Of a stretch of DNA of 60,718 bases, positions 8,414 through 16,545 are shown in pieces. This DNA is from Geobacteraceae bacterium (lineage in GTDB: Bacteria > Desulfobacterota > Desulfuromonadia > Desulfuromonadales > BM103): NCBI GenBank assembly GCA_024641085.1, contig JAHEDT010000014.1:1-60718 (forward strand), in the 5' to 3' direction. A program made the position numbers and the translations under genes. How positions within the stretch are numbered: position 1 is the first letter of the stretch; every line of letters begins with the position of its first letter. The notes beneath the pieces are model-generated. The model did no database searches. It was not told the origin of the DNA and saw only the letters and a list, made by a program, of their open reading frames with translations.

Positions 8414-9763
8414 TCAGTCGGAGACTGCCTGATCGGTAATTTCCAGGCCGCGGTCAATGATGGTGAAGGCCTCCCGCAGCTGCTTTTCGGTGATGCACAG
8501 TGGCGGTATGGTGAACAGGTAGTTCCAGCGCAGGAACGCCGCCATCCCGTTTTCCTTGAGGAACGACCCGAGCCGTACCATCCCAGGGCTGGTGCCGTTG
8601 AAGGGGGCCAGCGGCTCGCGGCTCACACGATTTTTCACCAGCTCGATGACGCCGAACAGGCCGAGGGAGCGGACATCGCCCACCGACGGATGACGGCCCA
8701 TGAGTTCCCGGTGGAGATCGCTCATGACGACGCCAAGACGCCGGGAATTGCCGACCAGGTCGTCGTCCTCCAGGACCCGCAGGTTCGCCACCGCTGCGGC
8801 CAGGCACATGGGATGGGAGTTGTAGGTCAACCCCCCGGAAAAGACGTGCCTGCCGAAATGGGCGGCGATCCGTCCGCTCATGGCCACGCAGCCCAGCGGC
8901 AGGTAGGCCGAGGTGAAGCCCTTGGCCATGGTGATGATGTCGGGGACCACCCCCCAATGATCGACGGCGAACCACGTCCCGGAACGGCCGAAACCGCTCA
9001 TGACCTCATCGCAGATCAGCAGGATGCCGTACTTGTCGCACAGTTCGCGCAGCCCCTTCAGGTAACCATCCGGGGGCACGATCAGTCCGTTGGCGCCGGT
9101 GATCGATTCAATCAGGACCGCAGCGATATTTTTGGGGCCTTCGAGCTGGATGATCTCCTCGATATGGCTGAGGCAGTACATGGGGCAATCCCGGCAGCCA
9201 TCACGGCTGAAGGTGCAGCGGTAGCCGTAAGGATCGAAGGCACGCACCACCCCGGGGATTCCCGGTTCACAAGCCCAGCGACGCGGGTCGCCGGTGAGGG
9301 TGCCGGCGCCGGCGCTGGCGCCATGGTAGGAACGGTAGCGGGTGATGATCTTGTGTCGGCCGGTGAAAGCGCGCGCCAACTTGATGGCGTTCTCGTTGGC
9401 CTCGGCGCCGCTCAGCGTGAAGAGGAAGGTGTTCAGGTCTCCAGGGGTGTGTGCCGCCAGCAGCGGGCCGATCTCGGCGCGAATGCGGGTGGCCATGCCC
9501 GGCCCCACGTAAGCCAGTTCTTCGGCCTGCTGCTTGATCGCTTCGATCACGCGCCGGTTACCGTGACCGATGTTGCTGCACATCGCCTGGGAATTCATGT
9601 CGATGTAGCGCTTGCCGTCGGCATCCCAGAAATAAATCCCCTCGGCGCGCACCACCGGCACCGGATCGACCGCTCCCTGCGCCGACCAGGTCCAGAAGGT
9701 GTGTTTCTTACACTGGGCGACCATCTCTGCAGCCGTCATCTTGTGGCCGGCGTTCATAACCAT
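8414..9763 (-). CDS. Class III PLP-dependent aminotransferase
   Basis: This 449-residue fold-type I aminotransferase shows the family motifs LSGAEANENAIKLAR, ILLICDEVMSGFGRSG (Asp252 to the PLP ring nitrogen) and ITMAKGFTSAYLPLG (Schiff-base Lys281). It resembles omega-amino acid:pyruvate transaminases, including taurine-type enzymes. An insertion at residues 183-197 carries four cysteines (C-x6-C-x2-C-x3-C), of the kind seen in some of these relatives. It likely removes the terminal amine of an omega-amino acid, giving the semialdehyde for the neighbouring aldehyde dehydrogenase. AGGAG supports the ATG. Confidence 0.88.
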   Translation of the reverse strand: MVMNAGHKMTAAEMVAQCKKHTFWTWSAQGAVDPVPVVRAEGIYFWDADGKRYIDMNSQAMCSNIGHGNRRVIEAIKQQAEELAYVGPGMATRIRAEIGPLLAAHTPGDLNTFLFTLSGAEANENAIKLARAFTGRHKIITRYRSYHGASAGAGTLTGDPRRWACEPGIPGVVRAFDPYGYRCTFSRDGCRDCPMYCLSHIEEIIQLEGPKNIAAVLIESITGANGLIVPPDGYLKGLRELCDKYGILLICDEVMSGFGRSGTWFAVDHWGVVPDIITMAKGFTSAYLPLGCVAMSGRIAAHFGRHVFSGGLTYNSHPMCLAAAVANLRVLEDDDLVGNSRRLGVVMSDLHRELMGRHPSVGDVRSLGLFGVIELVKNRVSREPLAPFNGTSPGMVRLGSFLKENGMAAFLRWNYLFTIPPLCITEKQLREAFTIIDRGLEITDQAVSD

Positions 9764-9801
9764 GGATCAGGCTCCTGTCGCAAGGATCATAGATGGGCAA
9801 A

Positions 9802-11379
9802 TCATCCCTGGTGCATGATGGTGTGGCTCTGCTCGCGCATGAAGCGGGGCAGGTGATAGGGCCCCAGCCCGCCCTTGCCATCGACACCGGAACCTTTCCA
9901 GCCGCAGAAGGTCTGATAACCGGGCCAGGCACCCGTGGTGGCGCCGCTGCGCCGATTTGCGTAAAGCGCACCGGCCTGGGCCTGGGTGAAGAACAGCTCG
10001 AGTTCCCCGGGCTCTTGCGCATAGACGCCAGCGGTCAGTCCATACTGGACGCGGTTGCCACGCGCGATCCCCTCGGCAAGGGTCCGGCAGCGCTGGACCG
10101 AGAGAAATGGCAGGAACAGTTCCTCGGAATTGAGCCAGTGGTCGGCCGGCAGGTCGCTCACGATGGTCGGTGCCACGTAGTTGCCAGCGGCATAGGCCCC
10201 TTCGAGCAGGCGGTGGCCACCGAGGACGATGCGGCCGTCCTGGCGGGCGGCCGCGCAGGCCCGGTCAAAGCGGGCCAGGACCGCCTCATCGATCAGCGGG
10301 CCGACAAAGGTGGCCCGGTCCTCGGGAGAACCGACCACCAGCGCCCGGGACTTCCTGACCAGGACATTGAGCAGGGCATCGTGCACCGACTCCTCGACGT
10401 AGGCGACCGAACAGGCGCTGCATTTCTCCCCCTGGAGACCAAAGGCCGAGCGCATCAGCCCCTCGGCCGCCACCTCCAGGTCGGCGCTCGCCGCGACATA
10501 AGCAGGGTTCTTGCCGCCCATCTCGGCGATCACCGGGCGCGAATATGGCCCGGTCAGCGCCAGACGCGCCAACTGCATGCCGACAGCGTGACTGCCGGTA
10601 AATGCGAAGCCGTCAATCCCCGGCGCCTCGGCCAGGCGCGGCCCGGCGTTCTCGCCGCAGACCAGGTTGAGGACACCGGCCGGAAGACCGGCGGCAACCG
10701 CGCAGTCCATCAGCAGCTTCCCCGTCAGGGACGAGCCGGGGCTCGGCTTGAAGACCGCCGTGTTGCCGGCGATCAGGCAGGCACCGATCAGGTTGCAGGG
10801 CAATGCCACCGGGAAATTGAACGGTGAGATGATTGCGAAGACACCGACCGGCCGCAGCACACAGCGCGTCTCCTCCTGGGGCACCGCACGGGCCATGGGT
10901 CGGGCAAAGCCCTGGTTGCGCTCCATCTCGTCGCAATAGTAGTTGACCAGGTCGACCGCCTCCTCGGCCTCGCCAACCGCTTCGAGCCGCGACTTGCCGA
11001 CTTCGAACAGGGCAGCCATGGCCAGCTCGTACTTGCGGGCCGCGACGGCGCTCGCAAACCGGCGCAGCAGGGTGACGCGCTCCGGCCAGGGGCGGGCCGA
11101 CCATCCAGGCAGGGCGGCATGGGCCGCAGCAACCGCCCGTGCAATCGACGCCTCATCGGCGTCGACGAAGCGGCCGATCTCCAGGGAGCGGTCTATGGGG
11201 CTGGTCACCGTGTACTCTGCGCCCCCCCGGTCAGCGGCACCGGCGACCACATTGGGGTGGGATTCGCCTAGCTGGGCGCGGAACTTCGGGATCTCCAGAT
11301 CCAGCCAGTCGTGCAACGGACCGAAATCGGCAGCGACGTTGGAATAGGTGACCCGCGGCAGCGCTTGATTTTCAGCCAT
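9802..11379 (-). CDS. Aldehyde dehydrogenase, PruA-like (glutamate semialdehyde dehydrogenase-type)
   Basis: The 525-residue NAD(P)-dependent aldehyde dehydrogenase has the oxyanion Asn in SPFNFP, general base Glu286 in AEMGGKN and nucleophile Cys320 in GEKCSACS. The KCSACS context is that of 1-pyrroline-5-carboxylate dehydrogenases. No proline dehydrogenase is adjacent, so the substrate may instead be the semialdehyde made by the next gene's aminotransferase. ATG 11379 has AGGAGG 5-6 nt upstream; the frame extends 21 codons further without support. The gap to the aminotransferase is 38 bp, so the two are likely co-transcribed. Confidence 0.9.
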   Translation of the reverse strand: MAENQALPRVTYSNVAADFGPLHDWLDLEIPKFRAQLGESHPNVVAGAADRGGAEYTVTSPIDRSLEIGRFVDADEASIARAVAAAHAALPGWSARPWPERVTLLRRFASAVAARKYELAMAALFEVGKSRLEAVGEAEEAVDLVNYYCDEMERNQGFARPMARAVPQEETRCVLRPVGVFAIISPFNFPVALPCNLIGACLIAGNTAVFKPSPGSSLTGKLLMDCAVAAGLPAGVLNLVCGENAGPRLAEAPGIDGFAFTGSHAVGMQLARLALTGPYSRPVIAEMGGKNPAYVAASADLEVAAEGLMRSAFGLQGEKCSACSVAYVEESVHDALLNVLVRKSRALVVGSPEDRATFVGPLIDEAVLARFDRACAAARQDGRIVLGGHRLLEGAYAAGNYVAPTIVSDLPADHWLNSEELFLPFLSVQRCRTLAEGIARGNRVQYGLTAGVYAQEPGELELFFTQAQAGALYANRRSGATTGAWPGYQTFCGWKGSGVDGKGGLGPYHLPRFMREQSHTIMHQG

Positions 11380-11410
11380 GATTTCCTCCTTGGATACTTG
11401 TGTGTCCCAA

Positions 11411-11428
11411 TGTCGCAATATTGTCACA
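11411..11428. promoter_or_regulatory. Imperfect 18-bp palindrome upstream of the aldehyde dehydrogenase
   Basis: TGTCGCAATATTGTCACA matches its own reverse complement at 14 of 18 positions, centred on CAATATTG. It lies 32 bp upstream of the aldehyde dehydrogenase ATG in the 124-bp gap after the hydroxyacyl-CoA dehydrogenase gene, a plausible operator position. A second hairpin (TGCCATG/CATGGCA) lies at 11478-11497. No regulator gene is adjacent. Confidence 0.35.
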
Positions 11429-11503
11429 CCGGTGAGCGTCACGATAAAAATCGGCCGCCACCCTGCTTGTTGATTATGCCATGACCTGACATGGCAACGT
11501 ACC

Positions 11504-12442
11504 TCATTTCTGGTTGCGCAGCTTCAGCAGCCTGATGAAGTCCAGATCACGACTGCGGATTCGCTCCTTGACATCGGCCCCGGTCGGATAGGCGTAGAAG
11601 CCCTGCCCGGTCTTAACGCCGAGATGGCCCTGCCGATTCAACTCTTCGATCAAAGCGGGCGCCGTACGTGAATCGTCGAGTTCCGGGGCCAGGTTGTTCA
11701 TGACGCTCCGCCAGGTGTCCAGCCCGCCGAAATCAGCCGTTTCCAACGGCCCGATGATCGACCAGCGAAACCCGGGGCCGCAGGTCATCGCCGTATCCAC
11801 GTCGTGCATATCAGCCACGCCGCTGTGGACCAGGTGCAGGGCCTCTCGCACCACCGCAGCCTGCAGCCGATTGGCGATAAAGCCCGGCACCTCCTTTTTC
11901 AGGACCACCGGGACCTTGTCGATCCGGCGCATTAAATCCAAGGTGTCCGCAACCACTTGGTGCGACGTTCTCTCCGCCTTGACCACTTCCACCAGCGGCA
12001 CCAGGTGAGCCGGGTTGAAGAAGTGGGTGATGATCATCCGCTCCGGGTGCGCCGCGTAGCGTGCGAGTTCTGACAGCGGCAGCGTCGAGGTGTTCGAAGC
12101 GATGATCGCCCCAGGCAATGCCAGAGCCTCGATGCTGGCAAACACCTGCCATTTCAGTTCCAGTTGCTCTGGGACCGCCTCCGTTATGAACTCGGCCGAA
12201 CCCACGGATTCGGCCAGATTATCGGTAACGAGAATATGTTCAAGAGCCTCCCGCCGCATGGCATCCGTGCACAAGCCTTCTTCGACCATCAGGGACAAAT
12301 CGGCGTCGATAAGCTCCTTGGCCCGTTCTCGAGCCGCGCTCACGGCGTCGTACAGGCACACCCGGGCACCATTCAAAGCATACACAAGGGCGATACCGCG
12401 CCCCATGATGCCGGCACCGATCACTGCTGTGTTATCGGGCAT
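11504..12442 (-). CDS. 3-hydroxyacyl-CoA dehydrogenase
   Basis: The 312-residue enzyme oxidises an L-3-hydroxyacyl-CoA with NAD+. The N-terminal Rossmann motif is AVIGAGIMGRGIA. The catalytic His140 (ITHFFNPAH) and Glu152 (VEVV) are 12 residues apart as in the family, and the C-terminal half holds GFIANRLQAA and GHLGVKTGQGFY. It is a stand-alone dehydrogenase without an enoyl-CoA hydratase domain, and no hydratase gene is nearby. A 3-hydroxybutyryl-CoA dehydrogenase or lambda-crystallin/carnitine-dehydrogenase-type relative is possible. AAGGAG precedes the ATG. It is the first gene of its operon, diverging from the Liv operon. Confidence 0.9.
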   Translation of the reverse strand: MPDNTAVIGAGIMGRGIALVYALNGARVCLYDAVSAARERAKELIDADLSLMVEEGLCTDAMRREALEHILVTDNLAESVGSAEFITEAVPEQLELKWQVFASIEALALPGAIIASNTSTLPLSELARYAAHPERMIITHFFNPAHLVPLVEVVKAERTSHQVVADTLDLMRRIDKVPVVLKKEVPGFIANRLQAAVVREALHLVHSGVADMHDVDTAMTCGPGFRWSIIGPLETADFGGLDTWRSVMNNLAPELDDSRTAPALIEELNRQGHLGVKTGQGFYAYPTGADVKERIRSRDLDFIRLLKLRNQK

Positions 12443-12910
12443 CAGACTCTCCTTAAAGCCAAAGGACGGTCAATCCGTCAATTCACATGTTTCACGCCGG
12501 AATGCCAACCTGCAAAATACTAAACAAAAAAACAGACAGTAACAAGTTTATAAAACAGTTATTCACTGTAAAAGATTCACTTCAAGAATAAACGCGTCCA
12601 ATCAGGCACATAAGACTCTACAAAAAATTACAGATATATTTTTCTCTGCAATTTCAATTCCTTAGAATGTATTTAGATAGCCGGTTTCCATTTGACTTGC
12701 TTGCGTCAGTATTGTAAAACAGCGTTTATCAATTACTGTTAATAGAGGCAAAACAGCGGCTCGGCCCAGCGGCAGACCTGCGGCCACGAGCCAAAATGGG
12801 GCGAGATAATCATCACTAAAAACATCCCATTTCTATTTTCTTTCCAAAGAGATGGTAAAGTATCATTTGCACAACAGTCTTAGCAAAACTACGGAGCCCC
12901 GGCACCTGGC
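12443..12910. other. Divergent control region between catabolic operon and Liv importer
   Basis: This 468-bp AT-rich gap separates two divergently transcribed operons whose functions fit one substrate. A sigma70-like promoter for the Liv operon is at 12692-12720. I saw no regulator gene and no convincing sigma54 site. Confidence 0.6.
12692..12720 (+). promoter_or_regulatory. Sigma70-type promoter for the Liv operon
   Basis: TTGACT (12692-12697), a 17-nt spacer and TAAAAC (12715-12720). It points toward livG, about 190 bp upstream of its ATG. Confidence 0.5.
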
Positions 12911-13666
12911 ATGAACGCTGAATACATTATCGAAACACGCAACCTGAACAAGGAGTTTTCCGGCTTCATCGCCGTAAGGGGGGTCAACCTGAAGGTCCGT
13001 AAAGGGTCGATTCACGCCCTGATCGGCCCCAACGGCGCCGGCAAGACTACGGTCTTCAACCTCCTGACCAAGTTTCTCGAGCCCAGCTCCGGACAGATTT
13101 TTTACAAGAACCAGAACGTGACCGGAAAGAACTCCGCATCCCTGGCGCGCCGCGGGCTGGTCCGCTCATTCCAGATTTCCGCGGTATTCCCCCACCTGAG
13201 CGTCCTGGAAAATGTCCGCGTCGCCCTGCAGCGGGAGACCAAGACGTCATTTCACTTCTGGAAGCCGGACAGTAGCCTTAACAACCTCAACGACCGGGCG
13301 ATGGCAGCCCTCGAGGAGGTTGACCTGGCCGATTACGCCGAGGACGTCGCGGTGGAGCTCCCCTATGGACGCAAACGCGCCCTTGAACTGGCCACCACCC
13401 TGGCTCTCAAACCCGAAGTGATGCTACTCGACGAACCCACTTCAGGGATGGGCCACGAAGATGTCGGGCGGGTGGTTGACCTGATTCGCAAGGTGGCCGA
13501 AAACCGCACGGTCCTCATGGTCGAGCACAACCTCAAGGTGGTGGCCGATCTCTCCGACACCATCACGGTGCTGCAGAGGGGGCAGATTCTGGCCGAGGGG
13601 GACTACGAAGAAGTTTCCCAGGACCCGGCCGTGCTCGAAGCCTATATGGGAGGTCATCATGCATGA
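12911..13666 (+). CDS. livG: Liv-type ABC transporter ATP-binding protein (LivG)
   Basis: The 251-residue ATPase belongs to the branched-chain/hydrophobic amino acid importer family. It has Walker A GPNGAGKTT, Walker B VMLLDEPTSGM, the switch His in MVEHNLKVV, and the LivG-type signature region LPYGRKRALELA in place of a canonical LSGGQ. It starts the plus-strand order livG-livF-binding protein-livH-livM. A GGAG lies about 14 nt before the ATG, a rather long spacing. It overlaps livF by 8 bp. Confidence 0.93.
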   Translation: MNAEYIIETRNLNKEFSGFIAVRGVNLKVRKGSIHALIGPNGAGKTTVFNLLTKFLEPSSGQIFYKNQNVTGKNSASLARRGLVRSFQISAVFPHLSVLENVRVALQRETKTSFHFWKPDSSLNNLNDRAMAALEEVDLADYAEDVAVELPYGRKRALELATTLALKPEVMLLDEPTSGMGHEDVGRVVDLIRKVAENRTVLMVEHNLKVVADLSDTITVLQRGQILAEGDYEEVSQDPAVLEAYMGGHHA

Positions 13667-14372
13667 CGTTCCCAAAGAACTTCTACGGGTCGTCGATCTG
13701 AACGCCTACTACGGTGAATCCCACGTGCTCCACGGCATCGACTTCAATGTCGGCGAGGGCGAACTGGTCACCCTGCTCGGGCGCAACGGCTCCGGCCGTA
13801 CCAGCACCCTCAAGTCAATCATCGGGCTGATTCCCAGACGTACCGGTTCTATCATGATCAACGGTCACGAAGCAATCGACCTGCCACCCTACAAGATCGC
13901 TCCGCTCGGCATCGGCTACTGCCCCGAAGAACGCGGGATTTTCCCGGGGCTGACCACGGAAGAAAATCTGCTCCTGCCGCCGGTACTGCACAGCGGCGGC
14001 ATGAATCTGGATGAAATCTACGCGATGTTTCCCAACCTCAAGGAGCGCCGAGCGGCACAGGGGACACGACTCTCAGGGGGAGAGCAGCAGATGCTGGCGT
14101 TGGCCCGGATCCTGCGCACCGGCGCCCGGCTGCTGCTGCTCGACGAGATCACTGAGGGTCTGGCGCCGGTTATTGTCGAAGCCATGGGACGCGTCATCTC
14201 GATGCTCAAAGAGCGCGGCTACACTATCGTCCTGGTCGAGCAGAATTTCCATTTCGCCAAGGGGTTGGCCGACCGCCACTACGTGCTCGAGCACGGCCGT
14301 ATCGTGAAAATGATCATGAACAACGAACTCGAGGCGAACCTCGACGAGCTGCACGAACTCTTGGGCGTGTAA
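13659..14372 (+). CDS. livF: Liv-type ABC transporter ATP-binding protein (LivF)
   Basis: The 237-residue second ATPase of the importer has Walker A GRNGSGRTS, with Arg in place of the invariant Lys of GxGKT/S, plus signature LSGGEQQ and Walker B LLLLDEITEGLAP. The family usually reads GRNGxGKTT at this site. The Lys-to-Arg change is conservative but notable, because this Lys contacts ATP phosphates. DEITEGLAP carries Ile where most LivF have Pro. A sequencing check is warranted. The ATG is preceded by GGGAGGTC inside livG. Confidence 0.92.
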   Translation: MHDVPKELLRVVDLNAYYGESHVLHGIDFNVGEGELVTLLGRNGSGRTSTLKSIIGLIPRRTGSIMINGHEAIDLPPYKIAPLGIGYCPEERGIFPGLTTEENLLLPPVLHSGGMNLDEIYAMFPNLKERRAAQGTRLSGGEQQMLALARILRTGARLLLLDEITEGLAPVIVEAMGRVISMLKERGYTIVLVEQNFHFAKGLADRHYVLEHGRIVKMIMNNELEANLDELHELLGV

Positions 14373-14402
14373 AGCGCCCAAACCAACCAAGGAGGAAAAG
14401 AT

Positions 14403-15620
14403 ATGGCAAAGAAACGCTTATTAACGGCATTTGGTACCGGGCTCGCTCTGCTCATGGCCGTCTCCGGCGCCTCGGCAGCGGGGCTGTCCGACGGCGTTGT
14501 CAAGGTCGGCGTCATGACCGACATGTCGGGGGCCTATTCGGACCTGTGCGGGCCAGGTTCGGTGGTCGCGGCCCAGATGGCCATCGACGATTTCGGCGGC
14601 AAGGTGCTCGGCAAGAAGATCGAGCTGGTTTCGGTCGACCACCAGAACAAGGCTGACATCGCCGCCAACAAGGCCCGCGAGTGGTTCGACACCGAGAAGG
14701 TTGACGTGATCGCCGACCTCCCCACGTCTTCGGCCGCATTGGCCGTCATGGAAGTGGCCAACCAGAAAAACAAGATCACCCTGATCTCCACGGGCGCATC
14801 GACCAAGATCACCAACGACAGCTGCATCGCCACCAACGTCCACTGGACCTATGACACCTACGCCCTGGCCGTCGGCACCGGCAAGGCGGTCGTTGCCAAC
14901 GGCGGCGACACCTGGTTCTTCATCACCGCCGACTACGCCTTCGGGCACTCCCTCGAAGGGGACACCGCGGCGGTGGTCGAAGCCAACGGCGGCAAAGTGC
15001 TCGGCAAGGTGCGCGCGCCCTTCCCGAATACCGATTTCTCCTCGTTCCTGTTGCAGGCCCAGGCGTCCGGCGCCAAGATCATCGGTCTGGCCAACGCCGG
15101 TGCCGACACCATCAACTCCATCAAGCAGGCCAAAGAATTCGGCATCACCCAGAACCAGACCCTGGCCGGTCTCTTGATCTTCATCACTGACATCAACAGC
15201 CTCGGCCTCGACACCGCTCAGGGCATGATGCTCACCACCGGCTTCTACTGGGATCGCAACGACGAGACCCGCGCCTGGTCCAAGCGTTTCCGCGAGCGTC
15301 ACAAGAATATGCCGACCATGGGTCAGGCCGGTGTCTATTCATCGCTGATGCACTACTTCGCCGCAGTCGAGAAGGCCGGCACCGATGACTCCGCCGCGGT
15401 CATGGCCGCCATGAAGTCGATGCCGATCAACGACATGTTCGCCAAGAACGGCTACATCCGAGACGACGGCCGCATGGTGCACGACATGTACCTGGTCCAG
15501 GTCAAAAAACCTTCCGAATCCAAAGGGCCTTGGGACTACTACAATGTCCTGCGCACCATCCCTGGCGACGAAGCTTACATGTCGCTCGACAAGAGTACCT
15601 GCAAACTGGTGAAGAAGTAA
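14403..15620 (+). CDS. Liv-type ABC transporter periplasmic substrate-binding protein
   Basis: The 405-residue precursor has a Sec signal peptide (LLTAFGTGLALLMAVSGASA, cleavage near AAGLSDG). It is a type I periplasmic binding protein with the family opening VVKVGVMTDMSGAYSDLCGPG and repeated YAFGHSLEGDT and ADTINSIKQAKEFG segments. It delivers the solute to LivHM. The ligand is unknown; the divergent aminotransferase operon suggests an amino acid or amine. AAGGAGG precedes the ATG. It sits between ATPase and permease genes, an order common in this family. Confidence 0.92.
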   Translation: MAKKRLLTAFGTGLALLMAVSGASAAGLSDGVVKVGVMTDMSGAYSDLCGPGSVVAAQMAIDDFGGKVLGKKIELVSVDHQNKADIAANKAREWFDTEKVDVIADLPTSSAALAVMEVANQKNKITLISTGASTKITNDSCIATNVHWTYDTYALAVGTGKAVVANGGDTWFFITADYAFGHSLEGDTAAVVEANGGKVLGKVRAPFPNTDFSSFLLQAQASGAKIIGLANAGADTINSIKQAKEFGITQNQTLAGLLIFITDINSLGLDTAQGMMLTTGFYWDRNDETRAWSKRFRERHKNMPTMGQAGVYSSLMHYFAAVEKAGTDDSAAVMAAMKSMPINDMFAKNGYIRDDGRMVHDMYLVQVKKPSESKGPWDYYNVLRTIPGDEAYMSLDKSTCKLVKK

Positions 15621-15654
15621 CGGAAGAGATGGTAGCGAGATCTAAGGGCATTTT

Positions 15655-16545
15655 ATGATGATTCAGATATTCGGCATCCCGATCCAGGCCCTGCTGGGGC
15701 AGCTTCTTATCGGGCTCATCAACGGATCTTTCTATGCGATCCTCAGCCTGGGACTCGCCATCATTTTCGGCCTGCTTAACATCATCAACTTCACCCACGG
15801 TGCCCAGTACATGCTGGGAGCCTTTGCAGCGTGGATGAGCCTCACCTACCTCGGTGCCAACTACTGGGTGGGGCTCATCCTCGCGCCTCTTGCCGTCGGT
15901 GCTTTCGGCATCCTCATGGAGCGCTTCATGCTCCGGCGACTCTATCATCTGGACCATCTCTACGGCCTGCTGCTGACCTTCGGCCTGGCCTTGATCCTTG
16001 AGGGTGTCTTCCGCCAGCTCTACGGCGTTTCCGGGCTCTCCTACACGATCCCGGAAATCTTCCAGGGCGGCGTCAACCTCAAATTCATGTTCCTCCCCTA
16101 TTACCGGGCCTGGGTGATCGTCGCATCACTTTCGGTGTGCTTTGCAACCTGGTACGTGATCGAACGGACCAAACTCGGCGCCTACCTGCGGGCCGCCACC
16201 GAGAAGCCGGAACTGCTCCAGGCCTTCGGGGTCAACGTGCCGTTGATGATCACTCTGACCTTCGGCTACGGCGTGGCCCTGGCCGGGTTTGCCGGCGTAC
16301 TGGCCGCCCCCATCTACCAGGTGACCCCGGTGATGGGCTCCAACCTGATCATCGTCGTGTTCGCAGTGGTGGTTATAGGGGGCATGGGGTCGATCCTCGG
16401 CTCCATCGTCACCGGCATCGCTCTTGGTCTCATCGAAGGGCTGACCAAGGTGTTCTATCCAGAAGCGTCCGGACTCGTGGTTTTTGTCATCATGGCACTG
16501 GTCCTTCTGCTCCGCCCGGCGGGCCTGTTCGGGAGGGAGAAATGA
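15655..16545 (+). CDS. livH: Liv-type ABC transporter permease (LivH)
   Basis: The 296-residue polytopic membrane protein has the LivH pattern: INGSFYAILSLGLAIIFGLLN, NFTHGAQYMLGAF, a cytoplasmic-loop ERTKLGAYLRAATEKPELL coupling region and the C-terminal VVVIGGMGSILGSI. With LivM it forms the import channel. Start at the first of two ATGs (15655). Its stop overlaps the livM start (ATGA). Confidence 0.92.
   Translation: MMIQIFGIPIQALLGQLLIGLINGSFYAILSLGLAIIFGLLNIINFTHGAQYMLGAFAAWMSLTYLGANYWVGLILAPLAVGAFGILMERFMLRRLYHLDHLYGLLLTFGLALILEGVFRQLYGVSGLSYTIPEIFQGGVNLKFMFLPYYRAWVIVASLSVCFATWYVIERTKLGAYLRAATEKPELLQAFGVNVPLMITLTFGYGVALAGFAGVLAAPIYQVTPVMGSNLIIVVFAVVVIGGMGSILGSIVTGIALGLIEGLTKVFYPEASGLVVFVIMALVLLLRPAGLFGREK

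Noticed and set aside
12443-12910. Sigma54 promoter in the divergent control region
   Set aside because: TGG and TTGC elements near 12852 are present but spaced three bases too far apart, and the opposite strand shows the elements in the wrong order.
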